Positions 46,766 through 60,099 of a stretch of DNA of 64,000 nt are shown here, piece after piece. Source of the DNA: Latrodectus hesperus (lineage: Eukaryota > Arthropoda > Arachnida > Araneae > Theridiidae); NCBI GenBank assembly GCA_037975125.1, contig CM075853.1, forward strand, positions 50,598,458 to 50,662,457, written 5' to 3'. The notes beneath the pieces are model-generated. The model saw only the letters and a program-made list of their open reading frames with translations, was not told the DNA's origin and did no database searches. The position numbers were made by a program, and so were the translations under genes. Each line of letters starts with the position of its first letter. The stretch's first letter is position 1.

Positions 46766-48478
46766 CACAAATGCTCTAGTAAAGTTAGCCCAGCAGACAA
46801 AAATTTTATTTTAGTATTGTTCATCAATTTAGATTGTTTATTATTTTCTTAGATTGAAGCGAGAATTATATTTAGTTTTAAGTATAAATACTTTTAATGG
46901 TAATTTTAAAATATGCTAATTTTTTAGATACATGTTCTTAGTTCAGACTATGCTATGAAAATTATTTTTATATGACAAAATAATCCTAAAAAAATTTACT
47001 AGTCTTTTTTAGAATGAATACGAAAATTTTTCAATCATCAAATAAAAAAAATCTTATGTTAAGCAGAAAAAATCATCCCCATAATAAATAATTTTATTTT
47101 ATAAATCTTTTAAATGTTAACCATTTTTAATAAGTTGCATGCATTTTTTTATCTTAAGGAAAAATATGCTCTAATGTAATTAATACGATTAGATTTCTTT
47201 CTAAGCAATTCAATTTTCTATTGAAATTAAATTAATTTGGAAAAATATTTTTTATCTTAAATTAATGATTTATTTTAGCACAATTATTTATATTTTTTTT
47301 ATAAAATCTAGAAATAAATAAGCTTGACTGAAAAATAAATGCTCGCATGTACTTTATTTTAAACTTAAAACTAATTGAAAAGATACCAAATAATATTTAA
47401 TATTTCAAAAGAAAATTAATGTTATAGAAGCTTATATAAATTAATCTCCTTATTTTGATAATATTTAATGGATAAAAATATAATTGAAATTTCAACAATT
47501 TATATTTGTTCACCGGGGATTTTTAAATTATATTTTTTCATGTTACTTTTGTTAGACTTAACAAAAAAAAAAAAACAGTTTTGAAATTGTTTGATAAATA
47601 TGTTTTAAAAATGCGTATTGAGTATAAAAAAGAGTCTGAATATACATATTTCAGCAAAAATTATTGTGGTCTTTTTCTCATAAGTAATGTGCTAAAGATA
47701 AAATTTCACAGAGCCAAAATTAATTTCTTTAAATGTAAGCTTTAAATAATACAATATGATATAAATTTAAAAAATGTGTCTTGTTTGATCATCTTTAAAC
47801 TACTATTTTCATTAAAAAATCATTTCATATTTTTATCGAGTTTTTTTTGCCAGATTTTGAATGGTGATAATTTTGAATATTTAAAAAAATTATTTTCTAA
47901 CCTGAAATCAATTAATAAAACAAAACAGTTTTCGTTAAAACTTCAATGAATATGTTCAGATTATTCATTATTTCATAGATAATTACAATAACAAAACAAA
48001 ATTTGTATCAATAAATACTTGAAACAAATGTTGACAAAATTTTCAAATATTAGCAAAATAAACAAAAATGAATATTTCCTTTTATTTGAAAACAAAAATC
48101 ATTTAAAATCATTAATTAATTTGTATCGGAAAAAAGTCTTTTTTTTCTGTCAATAGCTTTAAGGGATCTCACAAAATTTACATAACACTTTTTATTAGCT
48201 TTTTGTTTACTTATACACGTAAGTAAAACGATTGTATATTTGAGAAATACTTGATAACGTTATGAATTTGAAATGAGAAAATATCTTGCTTACAGGTTTA
48301 TCAGTAGTAGTTGCAGAAAATTTGTATGGCATTTTTTTAATTTGGGAGGTTATTGGCGACTTCTGAGATTAGGTACGTTTTTAGGTACATTCAAGACGAA
48401 AAATTATGTGGTTTTACCAGTACGACTTGTAGCTATTTTTTGCCCTATAAGATAACAGTCCTCAAGTTCAGCTGAGGA
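46766..48478. other. gene-free AT-rich stretch
   Basis: No recognised feature. The 60-codon frame at 48273-48455 matches nothing I know. Confidence 0.6.
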
Positions 48479-48770
48479 TTTCGCCATTGCTTAGTGGTAA
48501 CTCAAAGTTCTTTTGAGCAGTGGGTTCCATTGTGCAACTGTAACTTTCATTGTAGATAATATTGCACTACGATGTATGGATAATCAGTTTCTACCTTTTG
48601 TATGCAAGTCTGTTGGGATGGGTACTTGGGAGTTATCTAAGTTTCCCCACTTGCGACACTGAATATAACCCACTATCTATGAAATTTTTTTCCTTAAGGC
48701 ATTTCACGTGGTGAATATTAAAAGCCTTAAAACGGTATTCATCCGTTCGGTTGCCCACTATGCAGGGTAA
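48479..48770 (+). mobile_element. tRNA-derived SINE, family A, longest copy
   Basis: An A-box-like TTGCTTAGTGG lies at 48487-48497 and a B-box-like TGGGTTCCAT at 48521-48530. The body includes TTTTGTATGCAAGTCTG (compare TTCTGTATGCAAGC at 2378) and CCCCACTTGCGACACTGAAT, the diverged tail motif, near 48645. About 120 bp follow that are absent from the other copies (AAAGCCTTAAAACGGTATTC and onward). This may be the full-length form, the others being truncated or replaced by TA repeats. Confidence 0.6.
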
Positions 48771-49039
48771 AAAAAGTTCATTTGATTGCTTATGAAAGTC
48801 CCATATAATATAAGAAAGGATATAAGAATTATGTGTGTGACTGTATCTGGGAATATATCTCCAAATTGTAAATAAAAATTTTCACACAAGCGGAAGTCTT
48901 CATTACACAGTATTTCAATAGTATGTTTTGAGAAATATTAATAATAGATTTGTTCGATGTTAATAATAGATCTACAGATTGTGGCAAGTAAAACTGGCCA
49001 GTAAAATCAACGCATATAATAAAATGTAATGTGTTTAGT

Positions 49040-49370
49040 ATGATTACTCCTCTTCACTGTAGGGGCTAATAGTGTCCTCCATTCACTTCACCACATATGG
49101 AGCACTTGGAGGAGATCTATATATATTCTTGACAGTTCTTGTGTTGTGATGCTATTAATGACATCCTGGATCCTGATCTCGAGTTTTTCACTTCTGTGAA
49201 CATTTGTTACGTAAATTCTTCCCTTTAACATTCCCCACAGATAAAAATCCTAAGTAAGCAGTTCAAGTAATCGAGACCACATGTTTTTGCTGATTGTCTT
49301 CTCATTGTAAGTACCTCATGCACACGTGACAATTATGGTGTGATCTATAGATGTTACACCGTCCTGCTAA
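49040..49370 (-). pseudogene. DDE-type (mariner/IS630 superfamily) transposase C-terminal relic
   Basis: On the minus strand the frame reads QDGVTSIDHTIIVTCA, a stop, EKTISKNMWSRLLELLT, a stop, DFYLWGMLKGRIYV, KLEIRIQDVINSITTQELSR and LLQVLHMW. In active relatives the corresponding order is QQDGA, then a PPRSxDLTPxDFFLWG block, then a helical tail. QDG and DFYLWG identify the family. The PPRSxD stretch with its catalytic aspartate is degraded to LLELLT. Stops and shifts throughout make it inactive. This is a third transposase lineage, separate from the mariner at 8.5 kb and the Tc1 copies. Confidence 0.6.
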
Positions 49371-49417
49371 ACGTAGATGTTACACCATCAATAGATGTTA
49401 CATCATCTTGCTAAACT
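49348..49417. repeat. local triplication inside the transposase relic
   Basis: TAGATGTTACACC or a close variant begins at 49348, 49374 and 49392. The first and third are followed by GTCCTGCTAAAC and ATCTTGCTAAAC-like sequence. This looks like a replication-slippage duplication after insertion. Confidence 0.75.
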
Positions 49418-49600
49418 GAAGCTTCTCTTCTAAAAAGTTTGAGTAAAACTTCTGTACGATTCCCAAATCAACTGCTCACTCTCAAAGAATATGAGCTCCA
49501 TACACAGGGATATTGTCGCCAAAAATGAAACATACGAATGTAAGTAAATAGTTGTAAAAAACGGAATTTTCTGTAATATTATGACCCACCTGTTTCATGT

Positions 49601-49820
49601 GTACTCAAAATTAAAAAATGTGACCACACTTTATATTCAAAATTAAAAAATGTCAACTACACTTTGTACCAAAAATTAAAAAATGTTAACCACAATTAGT
49701 ACTCAAAATTAAAAAAGTGTTGACCACACTTTGTACTCAAAATTTAAAAAATACCAACTACACTTTGTATTCAAAATTAAAAAAAAATTCCAACCACACT
49801 TTGTACTCAAAATTTAAAAA
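49601..49820. repeat. 33-bp minisatellite, about 6.5 copies
   Basis: Units have the form GTACTCAAAATTAAAAAATG followed by TNAACCACACTTT. They recur six times with substitutions and small length changes, plus a partial seventh. It lies just upstream of the transposase relic. Confidence 0.93.
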
Positions 49821-51342
<1,522 letters not shown>

Positions 51343-51449
51343 TATGTATATATTTACGTATGATATATTATAATTTTTATCACAATATTTTGATTAAATG
51401 TTATATATGATGCAAACAAATTATGCACAATTAATTTTAATTAATTAAA

Positions 51450-51540
51450 TTCTTTTTCCAGTAACGTATCGCAGAGAGAAATATAAATCATTGATTCTAT
51501 TGTTGAAAGAATGATCTATTGTCTTCCATATTTAAAACAG
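51450..51540 (-). mobile_element. family A SINE tail fragment
   Basis: The minus strand reads TTTCTCTCTGCGATACGTTA (51477-51458), matching the family A tail motif TTTTCTCTCTTGCGATACGT at 2421-2440. No promoter boxes remain. The right boundary is a guess. Confidence 0.4.
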
Positions 51541-54539
51541 AAGAAAACTGAATGTTTGTTGCTTTATTTCAGTCAAATTTTAAATTGCTCAACGAACTTT
51601 GTAGTCAGTGGAAATCTCATTTATATTTTAAATTGAATTAAGGCTACAAAGAGAAATGAGATTGCATAAAAATATAAAGCAGCTTTTCAGGAGAATTTAA
51701 ATGAAGTGTGATGAATAATATTTAATGAAAGCATGCTATATGTCTATGCTCAGTGATGAATCAAAAGGGCATTTGACAATTTCATTATTCTAAATGAACT
51801 CCCAGAAGTTTCAAAAATTATGGCCTTTGAATATTTGTTTCGAAGAAGATTTACTAAATATCTTTCTTTTGTAAGATAATGGGAAAAAAAGGAAAAAAAT
51901 GTTGGATGAAATTAAATTATAGCGTCTCTTCGCAAAATTGCTTTTCCTGCACAATAAGTTCAGAGAGCGAGAATTTTTCTCAGAATATAAAGTAGTTTTT
52001 CGAGTACATAATTTATGACTGAATACTGAATGCGAGCTATTTTTCTTTAAATCACCTCTTTCATATATTGTTTTGGTATTATCATAAAAATTCAACGTTA
52101 CTGTCAAGAAAATAGCAATAATATCATTCATTGTATTTTTCAATATCTATTCCCAATTGCATTATTTTCATTAAATATCACTAATACAAAATATTCTGAT
52201 AATTAAATTTTAAAAATAAGTCAATTTTACTGCAATATACGCATTAATGATTGTCTAAAACTGACAAATGCTACTTACTGTATTGTGTGAAACTATTTAA
52301 AAACCTACAAAACTCAAAAATAATCATTGACTATATAAAGTTTTGAAATAAAATATTTTTTAATTTAATAATTCTTAGTCATATACTCACAAATTTTTTT
52401 CCTGTAATCCTAAAGTATTTTATTTTACCAGAAACCAGATGCTGACTTATCACAGATATGTATTATAAATTTATAATTAAAATTGAATAACATGTCGCCA
52501 ATTAAAATGCTATTTAAACGATTTTTGACTCCTTCACAATATTTTTCTGGAATCATTAGTAAAATATAGTCATTGACATCATTAATAGAATAAATATATT
52601 ATGGTAAAAATATTTTTATTTTACTTTATTTGGAATACATTAAAAATGAATATTTTATGGTGTGAAAATCACTTACCTTAATGTTTAACGGTATTTTTAC
52701 AAGTTAACAGAAATTCTAATTAGTACTTTTTTTTAACTGCGAAAATATTTATTAAAAAAATGTGCTTGATAATACTTCCTAATATATTTATCAAGGCTAT
52801 CACATACACATGCAAATTAGCAATATCTTCGGAACATAAGGATTTGTGCTCATTTTAATGATTTATTTTTTTATTTTTATAATCATTTATTATTGATTTA
52901 TAATTAAATGTTGCTATTTAATGGTATTTAATTTTACAGTCTTTTAAATGTAATTTTCCCACATAAATACTATTAGTAGTTTATTAACACTTTACTGTTT
53001 TATAATAAATATTAAATACTATTAAGATACTTACTTGCCAGTATCAGATAAAAACATTTTGTGCTTTATTCGAGCTATGTCTTGAGTAGTTGAGAAATTA
53101 AATACCTTACTCAAAAGATATAGCTTTTTTGGAAAATAGAAAATAAATGTATGATTATTTAAGGCAGAATTTCCTCAATGATAAAATTAAGGTTATTGTT
53201 ATTCACAAGACAACATTTTCTCATTTATTTATCAGTCTGATAGTCATATATGGAAATTTAAGTAAAAACTAAAAATAAATTCACCATTAAAATTCATTAT
53301 AATTAAGAAAATTAACTTTACCATATTCACCATATTAAGAAAATTAACTTTACCATATTTAAAAAAATCAAAAAATATATTTCACTCATAATCAAATAAA
53401 AAAAATTAGTTTGAAGTACAGATTAAAATATCGTAATTTGAAGTGAATCATTTGGGATTCAAACCGACAGTAAAATAACCGACTGTTCTTATAGAATAAA
53501 ACCAACTAAATTAATAATAATAAATACTTGTAAAGTATTCATTGTATATTAATATTCTATTTCTCTCTCTCATCTTTACTGTTTCCACATAACATTTCTC
53601 TAAATTAAAAATCTCATCAGGATAATTATTTGCAAAGTGCTTATAATTTTATTCAAACATGCATTGCATTTTGTATCGCATTAAAGTGTACATATAATAA
53701 TTTCATAAATACTTGTTTTCTAAAATCTCTCATTTTAAATGAATAAAATATGAATATACACTACTTACAATTTTTATTCAGTAAGACCCATTTCATCATT
53801 ATATAAACTACAAAGTTTTCAGATTTATACATTATTGAAATATTTTATTTATAATTTCAGCTGTTAAGTATGAAGCAGAATATCAAATATGAATAAAAAA
53901 TTCCATTATATAAAGAAAAATTGCGTGAGTTTGTGTAAATCAAGTATTTATTCACTTTTCTGGCAAGTTTTAAAAAGGTCCACTCACCATGGAGCCATTT
54001 ACACAAAATATTTATGCACAGTAAATTCGATTTTGCAAACCTCTAACTTACGAACACACATGATTTTGCAAACTAATGTCTGGTCCCTAACCTAGTTCTT
54101 TAAAAGTAATGATAAAATTTTAATTCCTCTTTACTGATTAAGATTTTGAAAATCTCATTTTTTTGAATTCACTACCATGAAACTTTCATTTGCATTAATT
54201 TTTTTATCATCCGATTTTTTATAGGATAGAGGAACTTGGATTAACGTTTTTATTGGAGAAGCTTAAGGCCTTCGCATTGTAAATAAATAGTTGCTATATA
54301 TCCTTTAGTTTTTAAAACTTCTGTTGTAGAGTTTTTCCTTCCTAACCGAAATCCCGTCTTATAGCTCAAGATTTTGAATGGTATCAATTACTTCAAATGA
54401 ATATATCATAAGATTCTTTTGAAAGAAATAATCATGGCTTGGAATCGTCGTATGAAAAAGACATTCTAGGCACTTATCGATCTATATTTGGAATGATATA
54501 GAAAAAAAATCTATTCATTTTGCGTTGCTTGATTTATTT
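51541..54539. other. gene-free AT-rich stretch
   Basis: Three kilobases without a recognised exon. A 26-bp direct repeat (starting ATTAAGAAAATTAAC) occurs at 53302 and 53334. The 110-codon minus-strand frame at 51811-52143 is lysine-, serine- and phenylalanine-rich with no domain and is treated as chance. Confidence 0.6.
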
Positions 54540-54800
54540 AATAAACCTTTGTAACTGAAGAAAGTCCAGAGAGTTTACTTGAAGGCTTGAGAGAGAGCGA
54601 ATTACTAGTTTAGGAGTTACGACAAAGACGCACTACAGCCAGAAAGTTCATTTCTAGACTTTTCTTTTTGATTGTGGATTCAGGTTTAAAGAAGTATTGA
54701 GGACATACAGAGTTGGGTTGGGTTGTGGCCGGCAGTTTTGGAGCAAACACTAAAGTTGCTTATATCTCACACTGAGGAGAAAAGACTCACAAATAGTTGA
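54540..54800. other. unassigned less AT-rich island
   Basis: A block of higher complexity including GTTACGACAAAGACGCACTA near 54618 and GGGTTGGGTTGTGGCCGGCA near 54715. Neither strand gives a recognisable protein. It may be a decayed LTR or other repeat. Confidence 0.3.
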
Positions 54801-57800
54801 TTGATTGGTATCGTATTGTTGGATTGATCCTTACTGTTGATTGTTCAAGTCTTTTAAAAGTTTTCTACTAACTCTTTATTGATAAAAAGAGAAGTTTGGT
54901 AAAAAGAAAATTAGCTTAAGACCTAACACATTTATTTTTCTATTTTACAAGTTTTTGATTTTAAAAATGATTTTACCGGCCTTTAAGAGTTCGAAAATAA
55001 GTCTCTACTATATTAAGTAAAATGCCTTATTTAAAATGTTTTCCTTTTGTTTATTTTATAAGAAATTAAATAAAATTATTACGGAGAACTTTTTATGAAG
55101 AAATTTAAGTGAGTGTTTTATAAGTCATGATTTCACATAACAATATCTCATTTAAAATTTTGAGAGAGAGAGAGATTAGCAATGTATAAAAAATAGTGCA
55201 TTGGAAATATTTTGCAAAAATAAATCACTTCATTATGCAAGACTAGCATTTTTTTGAACAAAGGATGGTATTTAAATTCTGGGAAACATAAATTATCTTG
55301 TAAAGCAAATTGAATTAACCAGTCATCGTTTCATTACTAAATCGTCAAATTATTTTTGGGTTGAATAATTTTATAAAGAAAATTAATTTCATTCACACAG
55401 ATTATCAAAATATATGCATCATATTGGATATTGTTAAATTTAAAATTTAATAAGTGACATAAATTTTTGTGAACCTGTGGAATAATTTCGAGAAACAATA
55501 TTTTGTGGATTATTAGCATCCTTTTTAGCTAACTAAAGATTTCAGTTTCTTGTTCTACTTTAATTGAGCTAATTTCATGATAACGTGACAAACAATTTCT
55601 ACGTTTCTTCTCGTTAACATAATAAAAAAACTAAATTTCATTTATTAAATTTAATAATAATTTAATAAATAAAAAAATTTATCAAACTATTTATTAAATA
55701 TTTATTTTTGTTATAGAAATAAAATAAAAATTTCCAATTGATATCTTGACGAATTATGTATCTATACTGTTGCATTATACTATATAGATTATAATTTAAG
55801 ATAAAACTGAAAATATAACCAATTAAGATTTTCAAATGAACAAATTTTCATTAATTATCAACAGTAATTTTTAGACCATACAGGTGAAGGAGTAGTTATT
55901 TTAGGGCGTATATTTCTACCTTGAAATAAAATGAAATTTTTTTAACAGTAGAAACACTGTAGATGAATTTAAACGAAGTCATTTAGCAGTGCAAATACAT
56001 AATCAAATGAAATCAATACTTAACACATATAGTAGATAAATTAAAGTGAAGCCTTTTAAGAATAAAAACACGTTTATGCAAAGATTATAAGGAAACGAAA
56101 ATGCTACTTAAAAATAAAACTAATAAAATGTTAATTTTAGAAACATCAAATGTGAATTTGAGTACAAACATTATAATTTATTTCAGAATGAAATGTGAAA
56201 GTTAGAGAAATTGTTTCTAGTCTTAAAGTACCCAAAAAGTGCGCAAACTGTGTAAGTAGTAGATCAATTTGAATTTTAGATTTTACTTTTGTTAAAAAAA
56301 ATTCTATGTTAATTCACTTAATAAAAATTAGTGACTAAACGTCAGATAAAATTAATAAATCCCCATTTTTAACATTTAAGAATAAAGTTTTGAAGTCTTA
56401 ATTTCATCGGATTTTTTAATGAAATGTTTGAGATGTTACAAAAATGTTTGATACATAAACAAATATTTCATTGCAAGTTTACTTAAGAATAATATTTGCT
56501 TAAGTATAATAATAAATATTTCCTTCGCGTGATAAATACTTTTCCAGGCACAAGTTCATGATTCCAATTTTCCTGTTACGTTCAAAATTTTAAGGCGAAC
56601 GATAAGTGAGAGGATTTCAAAACACACAAATATTCAACAATTTATTTTATTGAACTACATAAAAATATTATATTTCTCTATTTTCTAGTTTTGATAATAG
56701 AAACGAAAATCGTAACTCAGATTAATCTACCTTCTAAATGTGTGTGTTTTGAAAGAAAGTTGTGTATAATAAATTTGTTTTCCAAATTCTTTTATGACAA
56801 AGAAGTGCATATGACAAATTGTTTCTTATTTCTTTAAACAAAAACATTCGATATCTTTGCCAATAGTAGTAATGTTGCGAGGTTTCACAAATAGTTTATT
56901 TATTCATTTGGAAAATTCTTTATAATGTGTTTAAATTTGAAAAGAATGTCTGTTTATATGGTACTAAACGTCACAAATGTATTGCATTTCATTTAGTTTG
57001 TAAAATATGGTGTTGATTTCATTTATTTAATCTAATTTACATGTTTTAATCAAGTTTATATCATTGTAGTCCATATTGTTGTAAAAGAAACAAAATTATA
57101 CTTGAAATCTATTTGGATATAAGATTTTTGCTGTATATTTATTGGATAATATTAATTTAGCATTTTTTGAAATAAGCCACTTTTATAAGGTATAAAATTC
57201 ACACAAAGGTATAAAATTCATCACGAGTTTAAGGTTCTTTTCTTTAGAAAAATATCAAGAAAGTTTATTTAATCACAATTTGTTGATTATTTTATAACGG
57301 AAAGACTTTTTAAATATAAGTAGAATATTCTGCATTAATATTTTTCCTTTTTGAGATCAAATGAAAAATACATTTTCTATTCCATACCACAAAAGCAATT
57401 TTTTCCGATTTCCCTACTATTATATTATTATATATTATATTCTTCAAGAACTATGATATTTTTCAAGTATTCAGGGGAAAATATATGGGCACAGATGCCG
57501 TATAATCCAATATGCAAAATTCTGAATTTTTTGGCGAGAAGAAATGTTTCCAAGATGATGTACTGTGATATGTGCGATGACGTAAATATTAGGGTTGCCA
57601 AAATAGAACTTTCTGCCTAATTTTCATAGGTTTCCATATCTAAGATGCTATAAGAACCGGGTTGCATATATATATATATGAAAATCCACCTAACAATTTA
57701 CCAAACTCAGAAGTTGGTATCCTGGATTATACAGCATCTGTCCAATATACGTATGCTGACCATAGTTTTCAAGTTATAAAGGAGTTTTCTATTATTTGAG

Positions 57801-58157
57801 AAATTCTTTGAAATACACATTTAAATTCACCGGTATGACATTCCAAATTTTAAGTTTTCTTCACTTGACCTTATTTTGATGTTTTTATAGAAAGAAAAAA
57901 TATTTCATTACAAGGAAAAAAAGTCATTACGCACATCCTCTGAGATTTAATTGTGACTGAAAAAATAAATTTTAATAGTATTTTGTATATTTTTTTACAT
58001 TAAAAGAACCTGTAAAAGAAAATTTTTAAATAAATAAAAATCAATTTAAAATGAAAATCGTTAAATACACCTTTATCTGTGAGAATCAGTAATAGTAAAA
58101 AAAAAAGAATTTATAAACTAATAACTGGGGAATTAATTATAATTTCGGTAAAAATAT
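54801..58157. other. gene-free AT-rich stretch
   Basis: Nothing recognised beyond short GA and TA runs (55165-55177, 57665-57679). The 89-codon frame at 57351-57620 has no domain I know. Confidence 0.55.
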
Positions 58158-58163
58158 ATTTGA

Positions 58164-58206
58164 GAGTGCGCCTTGGCGCGATTTCAAATTTTCGCGCCAA
58201 GCGCTC
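58164..58206. repeat. GC-rich stem-loop at the left end of the element
   Basis: GCCTTGGCGCGA pairs with TCGCGCCAAG and its extension AGCGCTCT around an AT-rich loop. The 10-bp CTTGGCGCGA core is perfect. It is striking against the AT-rich background. Confidence 0.8.
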
Positions 58207-58410
58207 TACAGCTCTGTCGCCCACCTAAATTACATCACTACGCGCGATAGCCGTCAACCAATAACGATCGCGTTCGAACTTCAGCTTTGAAATCACGCGT
58301 TTTTCCGAATTCTAAATATTAAAAATTTGAATATTTCATTATAATTAAGTATTATAGAAGTTTTAGAATTTTAATAACTAGAAACGAAATTTTTAAAACT
58401 CGATTAACCG

Positions 58411-58665
58411 CTACGTACTACAGTGACAATCGATAATAAAGCTTAATTTCTAACGTTAACAAATTTCATTATTTTATTTTAATTCCATTTTTAATGTACC
58501 GAGCAATGGCGCCCACCTTAAAAAAATATCAGTGTATCGATACCTACTACAGTGCCAACCGGGTAATAAAGCTAAATTTCAAACGTTAACACAAATTTCA
58601 TTTTATATTTAAATTCGATTTTTAATATACCGAGCAATGGCGCTCACCTTAAAGAAATTTCAGTA
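58411..58665. repeat. two-copy tandem repeat, period about 129 bp
   Basis: The first unit starts CTACGTACTACAGTGACAAT at 58411. The second starts ATACCTACTACAGTGCCAAC at 58540. Both contain AACGTTAAC and end with ACCGAGCAATGGCGCYCACC followed by TTAAARAAAT. A related GTCGCCCACCTAAATT lies at 58218, so the motif is present about three times in the element. Confidence 0.9.
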
Positions 58666-58796
58666 CGCGGCACATTCTAACACTAACATGCAATACACAC
58701 AACTTAAACAGTCATTTACATATGGAAACATTCATTTTTATAAAAACTTGAGTTTCTAAATATGAATAAATTTTAATGGAAAACAAAATAACTCAC

Positions 58797-59007
58797 CTAA
58801 TATTCATCGCTCTCCGAATCGTAACTTTTCGGCGAATATACCGTTTTTATCGCATCTAAAAATATTTTATTATATTTTCCCGATGATTCTTTCTCCATAC
58901 GTACTACGCGAAAACGTAAAATCAATATAACCTCATCCATACTTATTAATTTTCGTAAGCAACACACAAACTCCAAAAATCGAATATCGAAACTCAATGC
59001 TTCACGA
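58797..59007 (-). CDS. hypothetical exon-like frame inside the TIR element
   Basis: After an acceptor-like TATTACAG ending near 59010, the minus strand reads NNREALSFDIRFLEF, VCCLRKLISMDEVILILRF and so on, finishing KSYDSESDEY with TAG at 58799-58797. GTGAGT, a consensus donor, begins on the very next base (58796-58791). Of about 70 residues, the first half is hydrophobic-helical and the end acidic. An internal ATG gives MDEVILILRFRVV. It uses codons such as TCG, GCG and CGT that are rare in the surrounding AT-rich DNA. I do not recognise the family. It could be the last coding exon of the element's own protein, a captured host exon, or chance. Confidence 0.3.
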
Positions 59008-59187
59008 TTATTCTGTAATATTTTCTAGGGTTACATACAAAACGCGCATTCTAAACGGTTAAATCTAAACCAATCAGAATCATGAATGGATTTCAGAATA
59101 ACGTTTAGGGTTACCATAAATAGAACAACATCGCCCAGCTTGGCAATAAACTTGGCGATAATTCAAGGGGCACCCTCAAGTATAGTC

Positions 59188-59312
59188 TAACCATAATTTC
59201 TAAGGTTGTTGTTTATTTAAAATACATTTTTGGTTACAGTTCCGATTTCTGTCAAATGCAAAACATCGAAGGACTGTCAGCCACTTCTTAATTTTGAATC
59301 ATAATCAGGTGA
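59188..59312. other. short spacer between the TIR element and the palindrome
   Basis: Nothing recognised. Confidence 0.6.
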
Positions 59313-59378
59313 CGAGGTCGACACTTGAGATGGTTGTTAAACTCATAAGTTAAGCAACCATCTCAAGTGTCGACCTCG
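59313..59378. repeat. palindrome with 24-bp perfect arms
   Basis: 59313-59336 (starting CGAGGTCGACACTTGAGATG) and 59355-59378 are exact reverse complements, with an 18-nt spacer that itself contains TTAA on both sides. As RNA it would form a 66-nt hairpin. Confidence 0.97.
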
Positions 59379-60099
59379 ATAATAAAGAATATAGAAATAT
59401 TACTTTTTCAAGAAAATCTATTGCGGCAAAAATTTTAAACACAGCTGCACAGTAAGCAATTCCAAAAAAGTAAGGCATTTTTCACTATAGCAAAAAAGCT
59501 TAAGAAGTATCTTGTAATTATACAATACTATAAGTAAGTACCATACCCTCCACGCTTTATTTTGGATTATTAATTTCAGTTCACTGTTGGAAAAATTCTA
59601 TTCCTTATATTAAAAAGCAAGGAAAATACATTATTTATTTGTGATATTTTTATCATTTTTATCATTATTTATTTGTCTTCTTTTGAGTATCAAGTCTATT
59701 CAACTAACAAGGATCATCTGGTGCTTATAATCTCATGTTGAGAATTCCTACAGGTGCTCTAGCTGTTTAGAATTACAGGAAGTTACATTTCATTGCTTCA
59801 TTTGTAGTTATGTGCAATCAATTTGTCGTTGTACTTTTATATTAAGCTGAATACATTCAGCTCTTATGTAACGTTTTCTTTGATTGTATGTTTCTCATAA
59901 ATATCTATTTTCCTTTGCTGTCATTAAATTAAAATGCAATGAGTACATCTATTAATTACAAAATTGTTGGAAATAATCAACAGCATGCTGTGTTTAAAAT
60001 ATTTACATTTTTTATTTTCCCTTTAATTTCTTGCTATAAAAAAGATTTGTGAATATATACTTCTCGGTTGACTTTATTATCTTACAGCATTAGATAAGC

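Larger units (their letters stand above)
58158..59187. mobile_element. unclassified TIR-bounded, CpG-rich element
   Basis: The left edge reads TTGAGAGTGCGCCTTGG from about 58160. The right edge, on the opposite strand from about 59180, reads TTGAGGGTGCCCCTTGA: 14 of the first 16 bases agree. Both ends are followed by TTGGCG/CGCCAAG-type sequence, a hairpin at the left (58164-58206) and two CGCCAAG-like motifs at the right. The interior is CpG-rich compared with the window and holds a two-copy 129-bp tandem repeat, a CCAAT sequence near each end, and a minus-strand frame with splice-like borders. Flanks are TATA-rich, so a TA-type target duplication is possible but not provable. No known transposase domain was recognised. 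Confidence 0.5.

Noticed and set aside
49601..49820. CRISPR array
   Set aside because: The repeats are contiguous diverged 33-bp units with no unique spacers, in a eukaryotic context.
51811..52143. 110-codon minus-strand frame
   Set aside because: Low-complexity Lys/Ser/Phe peptide without a recognisable domain.
57351..57620. 89-codon frame ending in CDMCDD
   Set aside because: The Cys pair is isolated, the rest is chance-like, and no family was recognised.
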